Source: Marinactinospora thermotolerans DSM 45154
GTDB lineage: Bacteria; Actinomycetota; Actinomycetes; Streptosporangiales; Streptosporangiaceae
Reading direction: 5' to 3'
DNA: 64,000 nt
Assembly (NCBI RefSeq): GCF_900167435.1
Contig: NZ_FUWS01000016.1
Span: forward strand, 3,938 to 67,937
Shown: positions 1 through 10,522 of the stretch, piece by piece
Position numbering within the stretch: position 1 is the first letter of the stretch
How the letters are laid out: the number at the start of each line of letters is the position of its first letter
The notes under the pieces: generated by a model
What the model was told of the DNA's origin: nothing
Database searches by the model: none
What the model saw: only the letters and a program-made list of their open reading frames with translations
Made by a program: the position numbers and the translations under genes

Positions 1-327
1 GTGGCAGCCGCCCTCCGGGGCGGCTGAGGATCGCAACCACCAGCAGGGCCGCGCGCGACCCCGGAGAGGTCGTGGCAGCCGTCCTCCGGGACGGCTGAGG
101 ATCGCAACAGCCTCACCACGGGGGAGCGGTCGCCTGCGATCATGTGGCAGCCGTCCTCCGGGACGGCTGAGGATCGCAACCGCCGAGGCGTCGGGTACCC
201 CGATGGCGGTGGTCGCCGTGGCAGTCGCCCTCCGGGGCGGCTGAGCGATCGCAACTACAACTGGTACTAGGGCCACCTGAGCGGGTGGACGAGGCAGCCG
301 CTCTCTGGGGCGGTTGAGGAACGCAAT
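1..327 (+). CRISPR. Type I-C CRISPR array 1 (right end only; leader is off-window)
   Basis: Five 37-38 bp repeats start at 1, 72, 144, 218 and 291, separated by spacers of 34, 35, 37 and 35 bp. The repeats at 72 and 144 are identical to those of array 2: they begin GTGGCAGCC, carry the stem GCCGTCC/GGACGGC and end GGATCGCAAC. The repeat at 1 has paired T-to-C and A-to-G changes that keep the stem. The repeat at 218 has one inserted base and that at 291 is badly decayed. Decay at the right end and the AAC 3' end imply left-to-right transcription from a leader before base 1. The true length of the array is unknown because the window cuts it. Confidence 0.95.
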
Positions 328-418
328 CGGGCGCCTCGCGAACGCGGGCGTGAGTTGCCTTATCCTCGGAAAGCGGGTCCGAGGAGTCATTTGGAGGTCG
401 TCCTCGGGCCCCGGAGAG

Positions 419-457
419 GGTCCTAGAAGGGGTTAAATAAGGCCCCCTTCTAGGACC
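419..457. terminator. Perfect 14-bp inverted repeat, terminator-like hairpin
   Basis: The arms GGTCCTAGAAGGGG (419-432) and its complement (444-457) flank an AT-rich 11-nt loop. There is no T tract, which is common for actinomycete terminators. It could end the transcript of array 1, whose last decayed repeat stops about 90 bp upstream. The role is inferred. Confidence 0.5.
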
Positions 458-598
458 TATTCGCATTTCAGGGGAAAATCCTGAGCAGCGAGAGGACGGT
501 CCTGGCTAGAGCTGACGCCAGCCTGACCAGCTTGAGTGTCCGAAGTAGGTAACTCATGAAATTTCCCTCTCTGTCCGAATCGTGCCCGCGGCGTCTGC

Positions 599-636
599 GG
601 GCCTTGCGGTGAGGAGCTTAGATCACCGCAAGGCCC
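599..636. other. Perfect 14-bp inverted repeat
   Basis: The arms GGGCCTTGCGGTGA (599-612) and its complement (623-636) flank a 10-nt loop. The hairpin is strong and not linked to an obvious gene. It could be a terminator, part of a small RNA, or a remnant of a mobile element; the sequence does not decide. Confidence 0.45.
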
Positions 637-813
637 TGTTGGGGGCAACGGGGTAATTCATTGACCCGCTACGCGCTAGAGCTTCCTAGAAGGAGGCGGC
701 CTGTTAAGGTCGTTGGTGTGGGTGAGGCCCAAGGCGGTGCCGGCCTGTTCTGGGTTCATGCGGCGCCGAGGATCGTAAATAGGACGCTCTGCGTGTAGCG
801 GGACAAAATGGGA

Positions 814-840
814 AACTCTGGCCCGGTTGGGGCCAGAGTT
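814..840. terminator. Hairpin with 11-bp stem and short T run, upstream of cas3
   Basis: The arms AACTCTGGCCC (814-824) and its complement (830-840) enclose a 5-nt loop. TTTT follows at 856-859. The element sits about 110 bp before the cas3 start, so it either insulates the cas operon from upstream transcription or lies within its 5' leader. Confidence 0.5.
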
Positions 841-950
841 GTTCCATATGTCGATCTTTTAGGCATTTCGCGGAAACTCCAGCGGTTGTCGGCGGGGTGG
901 GCTACCGTTCCAGAGATTCCAGCTCAACGCGCTTAAAGCGGGAGGGGGAC

Positions 951-3149
951 ATGGAACTCTGGGGGCATAGCGCTGATGAGTGGGGGAGACGCCATCGGCT
1001 CGAAGATCACCTGCGTGGTACGCAGGAACGGGCACGGCGCCACGCGGAGGTGTTCGGCGCCGGCGAGCTGGCCGCCTACCTCGGGATCGTCCACGATGTC
1101 GGTAAAGGCGCCTGTTCCTGGCAAAACGGGCTGCTACGGGCCGAGGCGTCCGGCGGCCGAGTAGGGGTTCCGCACAAGCACGCCGGGACCTGGCTGGCCG
1201 ATAAGGCCGGACTGGACGTGTTCAGTGGGGTGGTGTTCGGTCACCACGGCGGGCTGCCCTCCAAAGCCGGCTTGGAGGCCGCGCTGGACGAGGCCGACAA
1301 CGAGCAGTCCTCGCTGGTCCAGGAGGCCATCGACCGGGTGGCCGCACGGGTACCCGAGATCCTTGACGGACCGGACTTTCCGGTCTGGCTTGAGGAAGCC
1401 GCGGCGCGGGATCCGCTGGTGGTCGAGGTGCTGGTGCGCATGGTCTTCAGTGCGGTGGTCGACGCCGACTTCCTCGACACCGAGGAGCACTTCGCCGCCG
1501 CGCCGCGCCGCGAGCATCCCGTGCGTGCCTGTGACCTGGCGGAGCGCTTCGAGGAAGGACTGCGAGCCAAGCTCGCCAGGCGGAAGCCCACACCGGTGGA
1601 CGGGATCCGACGCCGGGTCTACGCCCAGGCGGTCGCCGCGGCCGAGGGGCCGCAGGGGTTCTACCGCCTCCCCGCCCCGACGGGCTCGGGCAAGACCTTC
1701 GCCGCGGCCGGATTCGCCCTGCACCACGCCCACCGCCACGGCCTGCGCCGGGTGATCGTGGCAGTGCCGTTCACCGCGATCACCGAGCAGAACGCCCAGG
1801 AGTACCGGGACCTGCTGGACCGGCAGGGGGAGGAGCCGGTCGTGCTGGAGCACCACAGCGGTGTGGACCTCGACGACGGCGACGACGCCCCCGAGCACCG
1901 GTGGGCCAAACTCGCCGCGGAGAACTGGGACGCCCCCTTCGTGGTCACCACCACCGTGCGGTTGTTCGAGTCGCTGTTCGACCGCCGCCCGGCGGCCACG
2001 CGCCGCCTGCACAACCTGGCCGGGTCGGTGATCGTGCTGGACGAGGTGCAGTCCCTCCCCGATGGGATGCTGGTGCCGATCCTCTCGATGCTGCGCACCC
2101 TGACCGAGCACTTCGGGGTGACGGTGCTGCTGGCCTCGGCAACCCAGCCCGCTTTCTTCGAACTCTCCCCGCTCAGGGATATCAGCGCTCGCGACATCAT
2201 CACCGAGCCCGCGCCGCTGTACGCCGAGCTGTCCCGGGTGGACTACGAGTGGTGGTGCGACCCGGCGCCCAGCCTGCAGCAGGTCGCCGAGCGCGCCGCG
2301 CGATGTGCCTCGGTGCTGGTGGTGTGTAACACCACCGCCCAGGCCGGCGAGCTGCACCAGAAGATCCAGCGGGAGCGCGGAGCGGGCAAGGGGCCGGTAC
2401 TGCACCTGTCCACCCGAATGGTCGCCCTCCACCGTAAAAAGACCATCGAGGAGATCGCCGGGCTCAATGCCGCGGGCGCCCCGGTGGCGGTCGTCTCGAC
2501 CCAGCTGGTCGAGGCCGGGGTGGACCTGGACTTTCCAGAGGTGTTCCGTGCCTTCGCCACCGCCGAGGCGATGCAGCAGGCGGCCGGCCGCTGCAACCGC
2601 TCGGGGCACCTGGACAAGGGACGGGTGGTGGTCTTCGAGGTCGCCGGTGAGGACGGCCGCCTGCGCACCGGCGGGGAGTTCGTCTACGGGGCCGCGCTGG
2701 GGGCCACCCGCGCCTACTTCGGGCCGGGGCGGGCCCTGCCCGACGATCTGGAGGCCCTGAGCAGGTACTACCCCGTCCGGTTCACGGGCAAGGGCGTCGA
2801 AAAGCGCGGCGAGGAGATCCAAAAGGCCCGGACCGACTGTGACTTCCCCAAGACCGCCGCCCTGTTCCGGATGATCGAGGAGCACACCGTCCCCGTCGTC
2901 GTCCCCCATGCCGTCCCCGAGGCCGAATCGCGTGTCCGCCAGGTGATCGGCCTGCTGCGCCGGGGTGTGCCCGCGGGCGGGCTGTTGCGCGAACTGCGCC
3001 CCTACCTGGCCACCCTGCCCAAGGGGGCGGTGGGCAGGCAGGCCGCGGGCCTGCTCGCCCCGGTGGCGGGCGACCTGTGCGAGTGGCTGGGCGACTACGA
3101 CCCCTTGCGCGGCATCGAACTCTCCGACAGTCAGGAGTATGTGCTTTGA
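951..3149 (+). CDS. cas3: CRISPR-associated nuclease/helicase Cas3, type I-C
   Basis: Cas3 is the ssDNA nuclease and 3'-5' helicase recruited by Cascade to degrade targeted DNA. The 732-residue protein has an N-terminal HD nuclease domain with His48-Asp49 and a GHHGG motif near residue 106. A superfamily 2 helicase follows, with Walker A (APTGSGKT, ending near 249) and a DEVQ box at 364-367. HD and helicase are fused, as usual in I-C, and the length is normal. An upstream GTG at 897 is in frame, but the ATG at 951 has the GGAGGGGG site and starts a typical Cas3 N terminus. It is the first gene of the cas operon; its stop overlaps the cas5 start. Confidence 0.95.
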   Translation: MELWGHSADEWGRRHRLEDHLRGTQERARRHAEVFGAGELAAYLGIVHDVGKGACSWQNGLLRAEASGGRVGVPHKHAGTWLADKAGLDVFSGVVFGHHGGLPSKAGLEAALDEADNEQSSLVQEAIDRVAARVPEILDGPDFPVWLEEAAARDPLVVEVLVRMVFSAVVDADFLDTEEHFAAAPRREHPVRACDLAERFEEGLRAKLARRKPTPVDGIRRRVYAQAVAAAEGPQGFYRLPAPTGSGKTFAAAGFALHHAHRHGLRRVIVAVPFTAITEQNAQEYRDLLDRQGEEPVVLEHHSGVDLDDGDDAPEHRWAKLAAENWDAPFVVTTTVRLFESLFDRRPAATRRLHNLAGSVIVLDEVQSLPDGMLVPILSMLRTLTEHFGVTVLLASATQPAFFELSPLRDISARDIITEPAPLYAELSRVDYEWWCDPAPSLQQVAERAARCASVLVVCNTTAQAGELHQKIQRERGAGKGPVLHLSTRMVALHRKKTIEEIAGLNAAGAPVAVVSTQLVEAGVDLDFPEVFRAFATAEAMQQAAGRCNRSGHLDKGRVVVFEVAGEDGRLRTGGEFVYGAALGATRAYFGPGRALPDDLEALSRYYPVRFTGKGVEKRGEEIQKARTDCDFPKTAALFRMIEEHTVPVVVPHAVPEAESRVRQVIGLLRRGVPAGGLLRELRPYLATLPKGAVGRQAAGLLAPVAGDLCEWLGDYDPLRGIELSDSQEYVL

Positions 3150-3835
3150 CCACCCCCAACAGGGGCGGACCCCCGCCGCTGGCGGTCGAGGTTACCGGCC
3201 CCTATGCCTGCTTCACCCGTCCCGAGCTCAAGACCGAGCGGTTCAGCTATCCGGTGATGACCCCCTCGGCCGCCAAAGGGCTGCTGGAGGCGATCTTCTG
3301 GAAACCGGAGTTCACCTACCTCATCGAGCGCATCGAGGTGCTTTCCCCCATCGCCTGGTTCTCGGTGCGCCGCAACGAGGTCGATGAGATCACCTCTACC
3401 GACTGGGTGCGCCGTGCCATGGCCGATCCCGCAGTGCGCTTCGACGCCGAGACCAAGCGCGACCAGCGCAACATGGTCGGCCTGCGTGACGTGGCCTACC
3501 GCGTCTTCGCCCACATCCGGTTGCGCGAGCACGCCGACGCCCCCCAGGCCAAGTACCGTGACCAGTTCCGCCGCCGCGTGGAGCGCGGCGCCTGCTTCTC
3601 CCAGCCCTTCCTGGGCACCCGCGAGTTCTCCGCCTCCTTCAGCGCACCCACCGCCCGCCGCCCCATCCAGGCCAGCGAGGACTTCGGGATGATGCTGCAC
3701 AGCATCGATTACTCCGGGCCTCGCGAGACCTACCGGTGGTTCCACGCCCGCATGGACAACGGTGTGATGCAGGTGCCCGAGCAGGGGGCCGAGCTGCCCG
3801 GGGCCCCGACGGCGCGCACCGGTGGGCGGGGGTGA
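3146..3835 (+). CDS. cas5: Cas5 (Cas5d type), type I-C Cascade subunit and likely crRNA endonuclease
   Basis: In type I-C systems, which lack Cas6, Cas5 cuts the pre-crRNA at the repeat hairpin and stays on the crRNA 5' handle. The 229-residue protein has the family look: an N-terminal strand (VEVTGPYACFTRPELK), the FSYPVMTPSAAKGLLEAI segment and a central Arg-rich part. The chosen start is TTG 3146, overlapping the Cas3 stop by 4 bp, with AGGAGT 7 nt upstream; a longer reading would run into cas3. The repeat hairpin in both arrays is the expected substrate. No cas6 is present, which fits. Confidence 0.93.
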   Translation: MTTPNRGGPPPLAVEVTGPYACFTRPELKTERFSYPVMTPSAAKGLLEAIFWKPEFTYLIERIEVLSPIAWFSVRRNEVDEITSTDWVRRAMADPAVRFDAETKRDQRNMVGLRDVAYRVFAHIRLREHADAPQAKYRDQFRRRVERGACFSQPFLGTREFSASFSAPTARRPIQASEDFGMMLHSIDYSGPRETYRWFHARMDNGVMQVPEQGAELPGAPTARTGGRG

Positions 3836-5643
3836 GCGGGGTGCTCCTCAAAGCCCTGGCCGATCACGCCCCCCACGTGGCGGGGCTGCCCCCGGCCGGC
3901 TACCGCCCCCGTGCTCTGCGCTGGCGCATCCTCATCGACGAGCAAGGGCGCCCGCTCAGCCGTGACGCCGAGGGCAGGCCGGCCCCGGACGATCTGGCCG
4001 ACGCCGACAACCGCAACGGCATCCTCACCGACGCCCCCTACATCTACCGTGCAGGGACCAAACCGCCACCGATGCTGCTGGTGGACACCCTGGAGTTCGT
4101 CCTGGCCCGGCCCAAGACCGACACCGCCAAGGCCGCGGAGGAGGCCGTCCGCCGCAACGACGCCTACATCGAGCTGCTGCACCAGTGGGCCGCCACCGAG
4201 CCCGCCGACCCCACGGCCGCGGCCGTGCTGGCCTTCTTCACCAATGGGCACCATCTCGACATCACAGTGCCCGAACAGGCCAAACCCTCCGACACGGTGG
4301 CCCTGCAGGTCGCGGGGCAGCCGGGCTGGCCCCACCTGGGCCAGGCCGCCCAGGAGTGCTGGCGGCGCACCGTGACCCAGCGCAAAAGCGCCCGCGCCGG
4401 CCAGGGATACTGCCTGTCCTGCGGCCAGGAGGGCGTGCTGCTGGACACCCTGCCCGAACCCATCAAGGCCGGGGCGATCCCCACCGGCAATACCCGTGGC
4501 CGCGACGCCCAGCTGGTGTCGGTCAACAAGAGCGCCCAGGGGCGGGGCGGCCGCATCCAACTGACCGACATCCCGCTGTGCGAGCGGTGTGGCGCTGGGT
4601 CGGCCGCGGTGCTCAACGCGCTGCTGGCCGAGGAGAAACATCGCTATCGGACGGCTGACTCGGTCACGGTGTGGTGGCTGAAGGATCCGGTTCCCTTCTC
4701 TCCGCTGCGCACGCTGCGCGAGGCCCGCCCCGACCAGGTCGCTGCGGTCTTCACCGAGCTGGACCGGGCCCGCCACCCCCGGGCAGGCCGGCGGATCGAC
4801 CCCAACAAGTTCTACGCGCTCACCCTGTCGGCCAACCAGAGCCGGGTGGTCGTGCGCGACTGGGTCGAGGTCCCCCTCGAACGGGCCTTGGCCAACATCG
4901 CGGCCTGGTTCGACGACCACCGGATCCAAGACCCGCGCTCCGCGGAGCCGGTGTGTGTTCCGCTGTGGCTGATGGCGCTGAGCCTGGGGCGTGGAACAGG
5001 CGAGGGAGACAGCTCCTGGCGCTACATCCACGGTAGCGAACCCGCATACGCCGAACGCGACCTGCTGGCCTGCGCCCTGCAAGGCCCCCGGCACCGTCCG
5101 CCCGACCGGCTGCTGCAGCGCCTCATCCAGCGCGTCCGCGCCGATGGCCGGGTGGACCTGGCCCGGGCGGCCTTGCTGAGGCTGCTGCTCATCCGACGCG
5201 ACCCCGCCGAAAGGAACCGGCTGATGCCTCAGCTCAACCCCGACGACGATCGCCCCGCGGTGCTCTGCGGGCGGATCTTCGCCGTACTGGAGGACATCCA
5301 GTACTACGCCCTGCGCGACCCCCGCTCCAAGAAGGGACCCAACACCACCATCACCGACCGGTTCTTCAAACAGGCCGCCGTGGCGCCGCTGTCCCAGCTG
5401 GTGCGGCTGCGGACGAACGCCAACGGTCACCTCAAACGCCTGCGCCGCGAGGCCCCCGCAACCGCGGTGGCGCTCAGCGACCGGCTGCACGAGCTGTTCG
5501 GCCGTCTGCCCGAAGGCCCGCCGGCGACCTTGGACCTGCACGGTCAGGGCCTGTTCATCGTGGGCTACCACCAGCAGCGCGCCGCCACCCGCGCGGCCCA
5601 GCGAGCAAACCGCACCACCACCCCTGAGGAGAACAACACGTGA
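3832..5643 (+). CDS. cas8c: Cas8c (Csd1), large subunit of type I-C Cascade
   Basis: Cas8c recognises the PAM and helps recruit Cas3; in many I-C systems an internal start within cas8c also yields the small subunit Cas11. The 603-residue protein begins VSGVLLKALADHA, the usual Csd1 N terminus. It carries two CxxC pairs, Cys194/Cys197 and Cys250/Cys253, which probably bind zinc. GTG 3832 overlaps the cas5 stop; a GTG three codons later is an alternative. Its stop overlaps the cas7 GTG. The internal Cas11 start was not located with confidence. Confidence 0.93.
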   Translation: MSGVLLKALADHAPHVAGLPPAGYRPRALRWRILIDEQGRPLSRDAEGRPAPDDLADADNRNGILTDAPYIYRAGTKPPPMLLVDTLEFVLARPKTDTAKAAEEAVRRNDAYIELLHQWAATEPADPTAAAVLAFFTNGHHLDITVPEQAKPSDTVALQVAGQPGWPHLGQAAQECWRRTVTQRKSARAGQGYCLSCGQEGVLLDTLPEPIKAGAIPTGNTRGRDAQLVSVNKSAQGRGGRIQLTDIPLCERCGAGSAAVLNALLAEEKHRYRTADSVTVWWLKDPVPFSPLRTLREARPDQVAAVFTELDRARHPRAGRRIDPNKFYALTLSANQSRVVVRDWVEVPLERALANIAAWFDDHRIQDPRSAEPVCVPLWLMALSLGRGTGEGDSSWRYIHGSEPAYAERDLLACALQGPRHRPPDRLLQRLIQRVRADGRVDLARAALLRLLLIRRDPAERNRLMPQLNPDDDRPAVLCGRIFAVLEDIQYYALRDPRSKKGPNTTITDRFFKQAAVAPLSQLVRLRTNANGHLKRLRREAPATAVALSDRLHELFGRLPEGPPATLDLHGQGLFIVGYHQQRAATRAAQRANRTTTPEENNT

Positions 5644-6553
5644 GCACGCCCAGCCCGTACCTGGACCCCGCCCGCAAGCACGACTTCGTCTTCTTCTTCG
5701 ACGTGCGCGACGGCAACCCCAACGGCGATCCCGACGCCGGCGGCATGCCCCGCACCGACCCCGAGACCGGGCAGGGCCTGGTCACCGACGTGGCCATCAA
5801 ACGCAAGATCCGCAACACCATCCCGCTGTTCAAACACGGCGAGCCCGGTTTCGACATCTACGTGGAGGCCGGGGTATCGCTGAACTCCCAGCACGAGCGT
5901 GCCTACGCCGCCCTGGGCCTCGAAGGCGACAAGAAGAACAAGAAGCAGACCGCGGTCAACCAGCCCCGCGCCCGGGACTGGATGTGCGAGACCTTCTTCG
6001 ACGTGCGCATGTTCGGCGCGGTCATGAGCACCGGCGACAAACCCGCCGGGCGGGTCCAGGGCCCGATGCAGCTCACCTTCTCCCGGTCGTTGCACCGGGT
6101 GCTCGACCAGGAGCACGGCATCACCCGCGTCACCCAGACCAAGACCGAGGACACCGAGCAGGGCGAATCCACCGAGATGGGCACCAAGCACACCGTTCCC
6201 TACGGCCTCTACCAGGGATTCGGGCACTTCAGCGCCCCGCTGGCCCAGCGCACCGGTGTCACCACAGCCGACCTGGAGGCCTTCTGGCGGGCCATGACCA
6301 TGATGTTCGAGCACGACCGGGCCGCCTCCCGCGGCGAGATGGCATTGCGCGGCCTCTACGTGTTCACCCACGACGACGCCTTCGGCCGCGCCCCGGCCCA
6401 CACCCTGTTCGACCGTGTCCAGGCCCGCCTCACCGACCAGCCCCAGGGCGCGGACGAGCGGGCCCGGGTGGTGCGCTCCTTCGACGAGTACAAGATCACC
6501 GTCGACCAGGAGGGCCTGCCCGAAGGCATCACGCTGACGCCACTGGTGGACGG

Positions 6554-6557
<4 letters not shown>
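5640..6557 (+). CDS. cas7: Cas7 (Csd2), type I-C Cascade backbone
   Basis: Several Cas7 copies coat the crRNA spacer. The 305-residue protein matches Csd2: an early FFFDVRDGNPNGDPD segment, VTDVAIKRKIRNTI soon after, and the FFDVRMFGAVMSTG block in the middle. GTG 5640 overlaps the cas8c stop and GAGGAG lies about 8 nt upstream. Its own stop overlaps the cas4 GTG, so these genes are translationally coupled. No missing residues or frameshift are seen. Confidence 0.95.
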
Positions 6558-8912
<2,355 letters not shown>

Positions 8913-9047
8913 TTAAGAAGAAGGGAGCCCGCCCGAGGTGGCAGCCGTCCTCCGGGACGGCTGAGGATCGCAACCTTCCATCCCGCGGCGGTGTCGGCAG
9001 CGCGCCAGCAGTGGCAGCCGTCCTCCGGGACGGCTGAGGATCGCAAC

Positions 9048-9341
9048 CCCCGCTCCTCCCTGATGTGGATCGGGTCCCGGGAGAGTGGCAGCCGTCCTCC
9101 GGGACGGCTGAGGATCGCAACTGCTTCCGCTGAGGTGGTGTTGGCGGTGGGTGGGGGGTGGCAGCCGTCCTCCGGGACGGCTGAGGATCGCAACCCCCGC
9201 TCCTCCCTGATGTGGATCGGGTCCCGGGAGAGTGGCAGCCGTCCTCCGGGACGGCTGAGGATCGCAACTGCTTCCGCTGAGGTGGTGTTGGCGGTGGGTG
9301 GGGGGTGGCAGCCGTCCTCCGGGACGGCTGAGGATCGCAAC
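9048..9341 (+). repeat. 147-bp perfect tandem duplication inside CRISPR array 2
   Basis: Bases 9048-9194 (spacer, repeat, spacer, repeat) are repeated base for base at 9195-9341. Two different spacers are therefore present twice in the same order, showing duplication of a two-unit block by unequal recombination or slippage. Confidence 0.95.
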
Positions 9342-9521
9342 CTCAAGGGGAAGGTCCTCGGCCTCGGCCTCGGGGGCGTGGCAGCCGTCCTCCGGGACGG
9401 CTGAGGATCGCAACCCAGTCTGATCTCCGGGCCACCGTGTTCCAGGGGTGTGGCAGCCGTCCTCCGGGACGGCTGAGGATCGCAACATGGCCACGATCGG
9501 GAGGCCGTCTCGGACCGCGTC

Positions 9522-9633
9522 GTGGCAGTCGCCCTCCGGGGGGGCGTGGGGGATCGTGAGCACCGAACTTCTAATCCGGTGGTCGTGGGTTCGAGGTGGC
9601 AGCCGCCCCTCTGAAGTGGCTGGGGGCCGCGAC
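9522..9633 (+). repeat. Decayed terminal repeats of array 2 enclosing a tRNA-like spacer
   Basis: A decayed repeat at about 9522-9560 begins GTGGCAGTCGCCCTCCGGG and ends GGATCG plus changes. A second at about 9596-9633 begins GTGGCAGCCGCCCCTC and ends near CCGCGAC. The interval between them is 35-37 bp, the spacer length of this system. It matches the tRNA-Arg(UCU) gene at 9871-9943 in 33 of 38 positions when counted from 9558 to 9595. Confidence 0.85.
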
Positions 9634-9870
9634 GACCGCGTACAGCCTCGTCCCGGAGGCGTCTGGGAAAGGGGCGGCGCCCTGGGGGTGGATCCCGGGC
9701 GCCCGCGCGTCCGCCCGGGGTGAGGGGCGTGGTGGCTGCGGGGCGTCTCCGGAGCGGCACAGGGACACGCGGGGGACGAACACGGGGCCGGTGGGGACGA
9801 AACGGGTGTCGGGAACGGGGAACCCCAGGCCGGGGCCGCGCTGGAGTGAGGTTGACCTGGGGTTTCGGGG

Positions 9871-9943
9871 CGCACCCGGCAGGATTCGAACCTGCGACCA
9901 TCGGATTAGAAGTCCGGTGCTCTATCCACTGAGCTACGGGTGC
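9871..9943 (-). tRNA. tRNA-Arg (anticodon TCT)
   Basis: The minus strand folds as a full 73-nt tRNA. The acceptor stem is GCACCCG/CGGGTGC, the D arm GCTC/GAGC, the anticodon loop CTTCTAA with TCT at 34-36, and the T arm GCAGG-TTCGAAT-CCTGC. The discriminator is G and CCA is not encoded. It reads AGA/AGG codons, which are rare in such GC-rich genomes. It lies 240 bp beyond array 2, in the opposite orientation. Only the outermost anticodon-stem pair (27-43) is a mismatch. Confidence 0.96.
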
Positions 9944-10522
9944 CTGATTCAATTGTGGACCGTCGGCGGGGGGCGTCGTGGACCTGGGTCCGGCGGTGTT
10001 CCCCGCTGCTTGGTGATGCTACGGCCGACAGGGGAGAGCCGGTCGGCTCTCTCATGTCCTCAAGGGGTCATCTTAGGGTATTCGGCAGATGTCACCCATG
10101 GCCGGGCGAAATAGTAACAACTACGGCCATTCGTAGTCGCGCCTCGTTAGCGTGTGGTATCCGCCAAAACGGTGGCTATCGGCTCGGGGAACACGTTACC
10201 GCTGATCAATGGTCGGCGCGGCGCAGGCCGTGGGTGTTTCGCCATCCCACGGGGGCGCGCGCGAGCACGGGACTTCTCCGGGCGGAGGGCCCTCCAGGAG
10301 GGAACGCGTGGGTCACCAGGTGAACCACTGGCCGCAGGTCAGCATGGCGATCCAGGTGAGCAGAACGATCATGAGGCCTCTCCCTAACGAGCCCGGCAGG
10401 GTGCGGGAGGGAAACGCGTGTGCCGATTTCGTACATGTGTGTTCACCGAAAGCGGATAGTGCTGGCTCGCCCTCGTGCCCGCCCGACCGGAGGGGGACGA
10501 CCGGCGCACTACGGTTGAGCCC
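9944..10522. other. Gap between tRNA-Arg and cobD
   Basis: The gap contains the presumed tRNA promoter on its left, a possible 19-codon minus-strand ORF (10313-10372) and the region upstream of cobD. A hairpin-like pair CGTGGG/CCCACG occurs near 10229-10250. No cobalamin riboswitch was recognised before cobD: the B12-box sequence found at the two riboswitches elsewhere is absent here. Confidence 0.5.
10313..10372 (-). CDS. Possible 19-residue membrane peptide
   Basis: The ATG at 10372 reads MIVLLTWIAMLTCGQWFTW and stops. A purine-rich AGGGAGAGG lies 4 nt upstream and the peptide is one hydrophobic segment ending in aromatic residues. The family is unknown. The case rests on the ribosome-binding site and the membrane-like composition only, so it may be chance. 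Confidence 0.35.
   Translation of the reverse strand: MIVLLTWIAMLTCGQWFTW

Larger units (their letters stand above)
328..950. other. Non-coding gap between array 1 and cas3, with three strong hairpins
   Basis: No convincing gene is seen here. The stretch is less GC-rich than its surroundings and holds three perfect inverted repeats with arms of 14, 14 and 11 bp, listed separately. The cas operon promoter should lie in the last 100 bp; a GGAGGGGG ribosome-binding site precedes the cas3 ATG at 951. A short open stretch on the minus strand (about 682-815) reads like the end of some protein but cannot be assigned. Confidence 0.6.

Noticed and set aside
682-815. Minus-strand open stretch ending in NRPPPSRKL, perhaps the tail of a recombinase or transposase
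   Set aside because: Too short, no upstream body and no diagnostic residues; kept only as a remark on the gap.
1134-2909. 591-codon antisense frame inside cas3
   Set aside because: Shadow of the GC-rich cas3 reading frame; Gly/His/Asp-rich with no domain, while the plus strand has full Cas3 motifs.
9558-9595. tRNA-like segment read as an attachment site of an inserted island or as a tRNA pseudogene
   Set aside because: It is in the opposite orientation to the tRNA gene, lacks the 3' acceptor end used in att sites, and is bounded by CRISPR repeats at spacer spacing.
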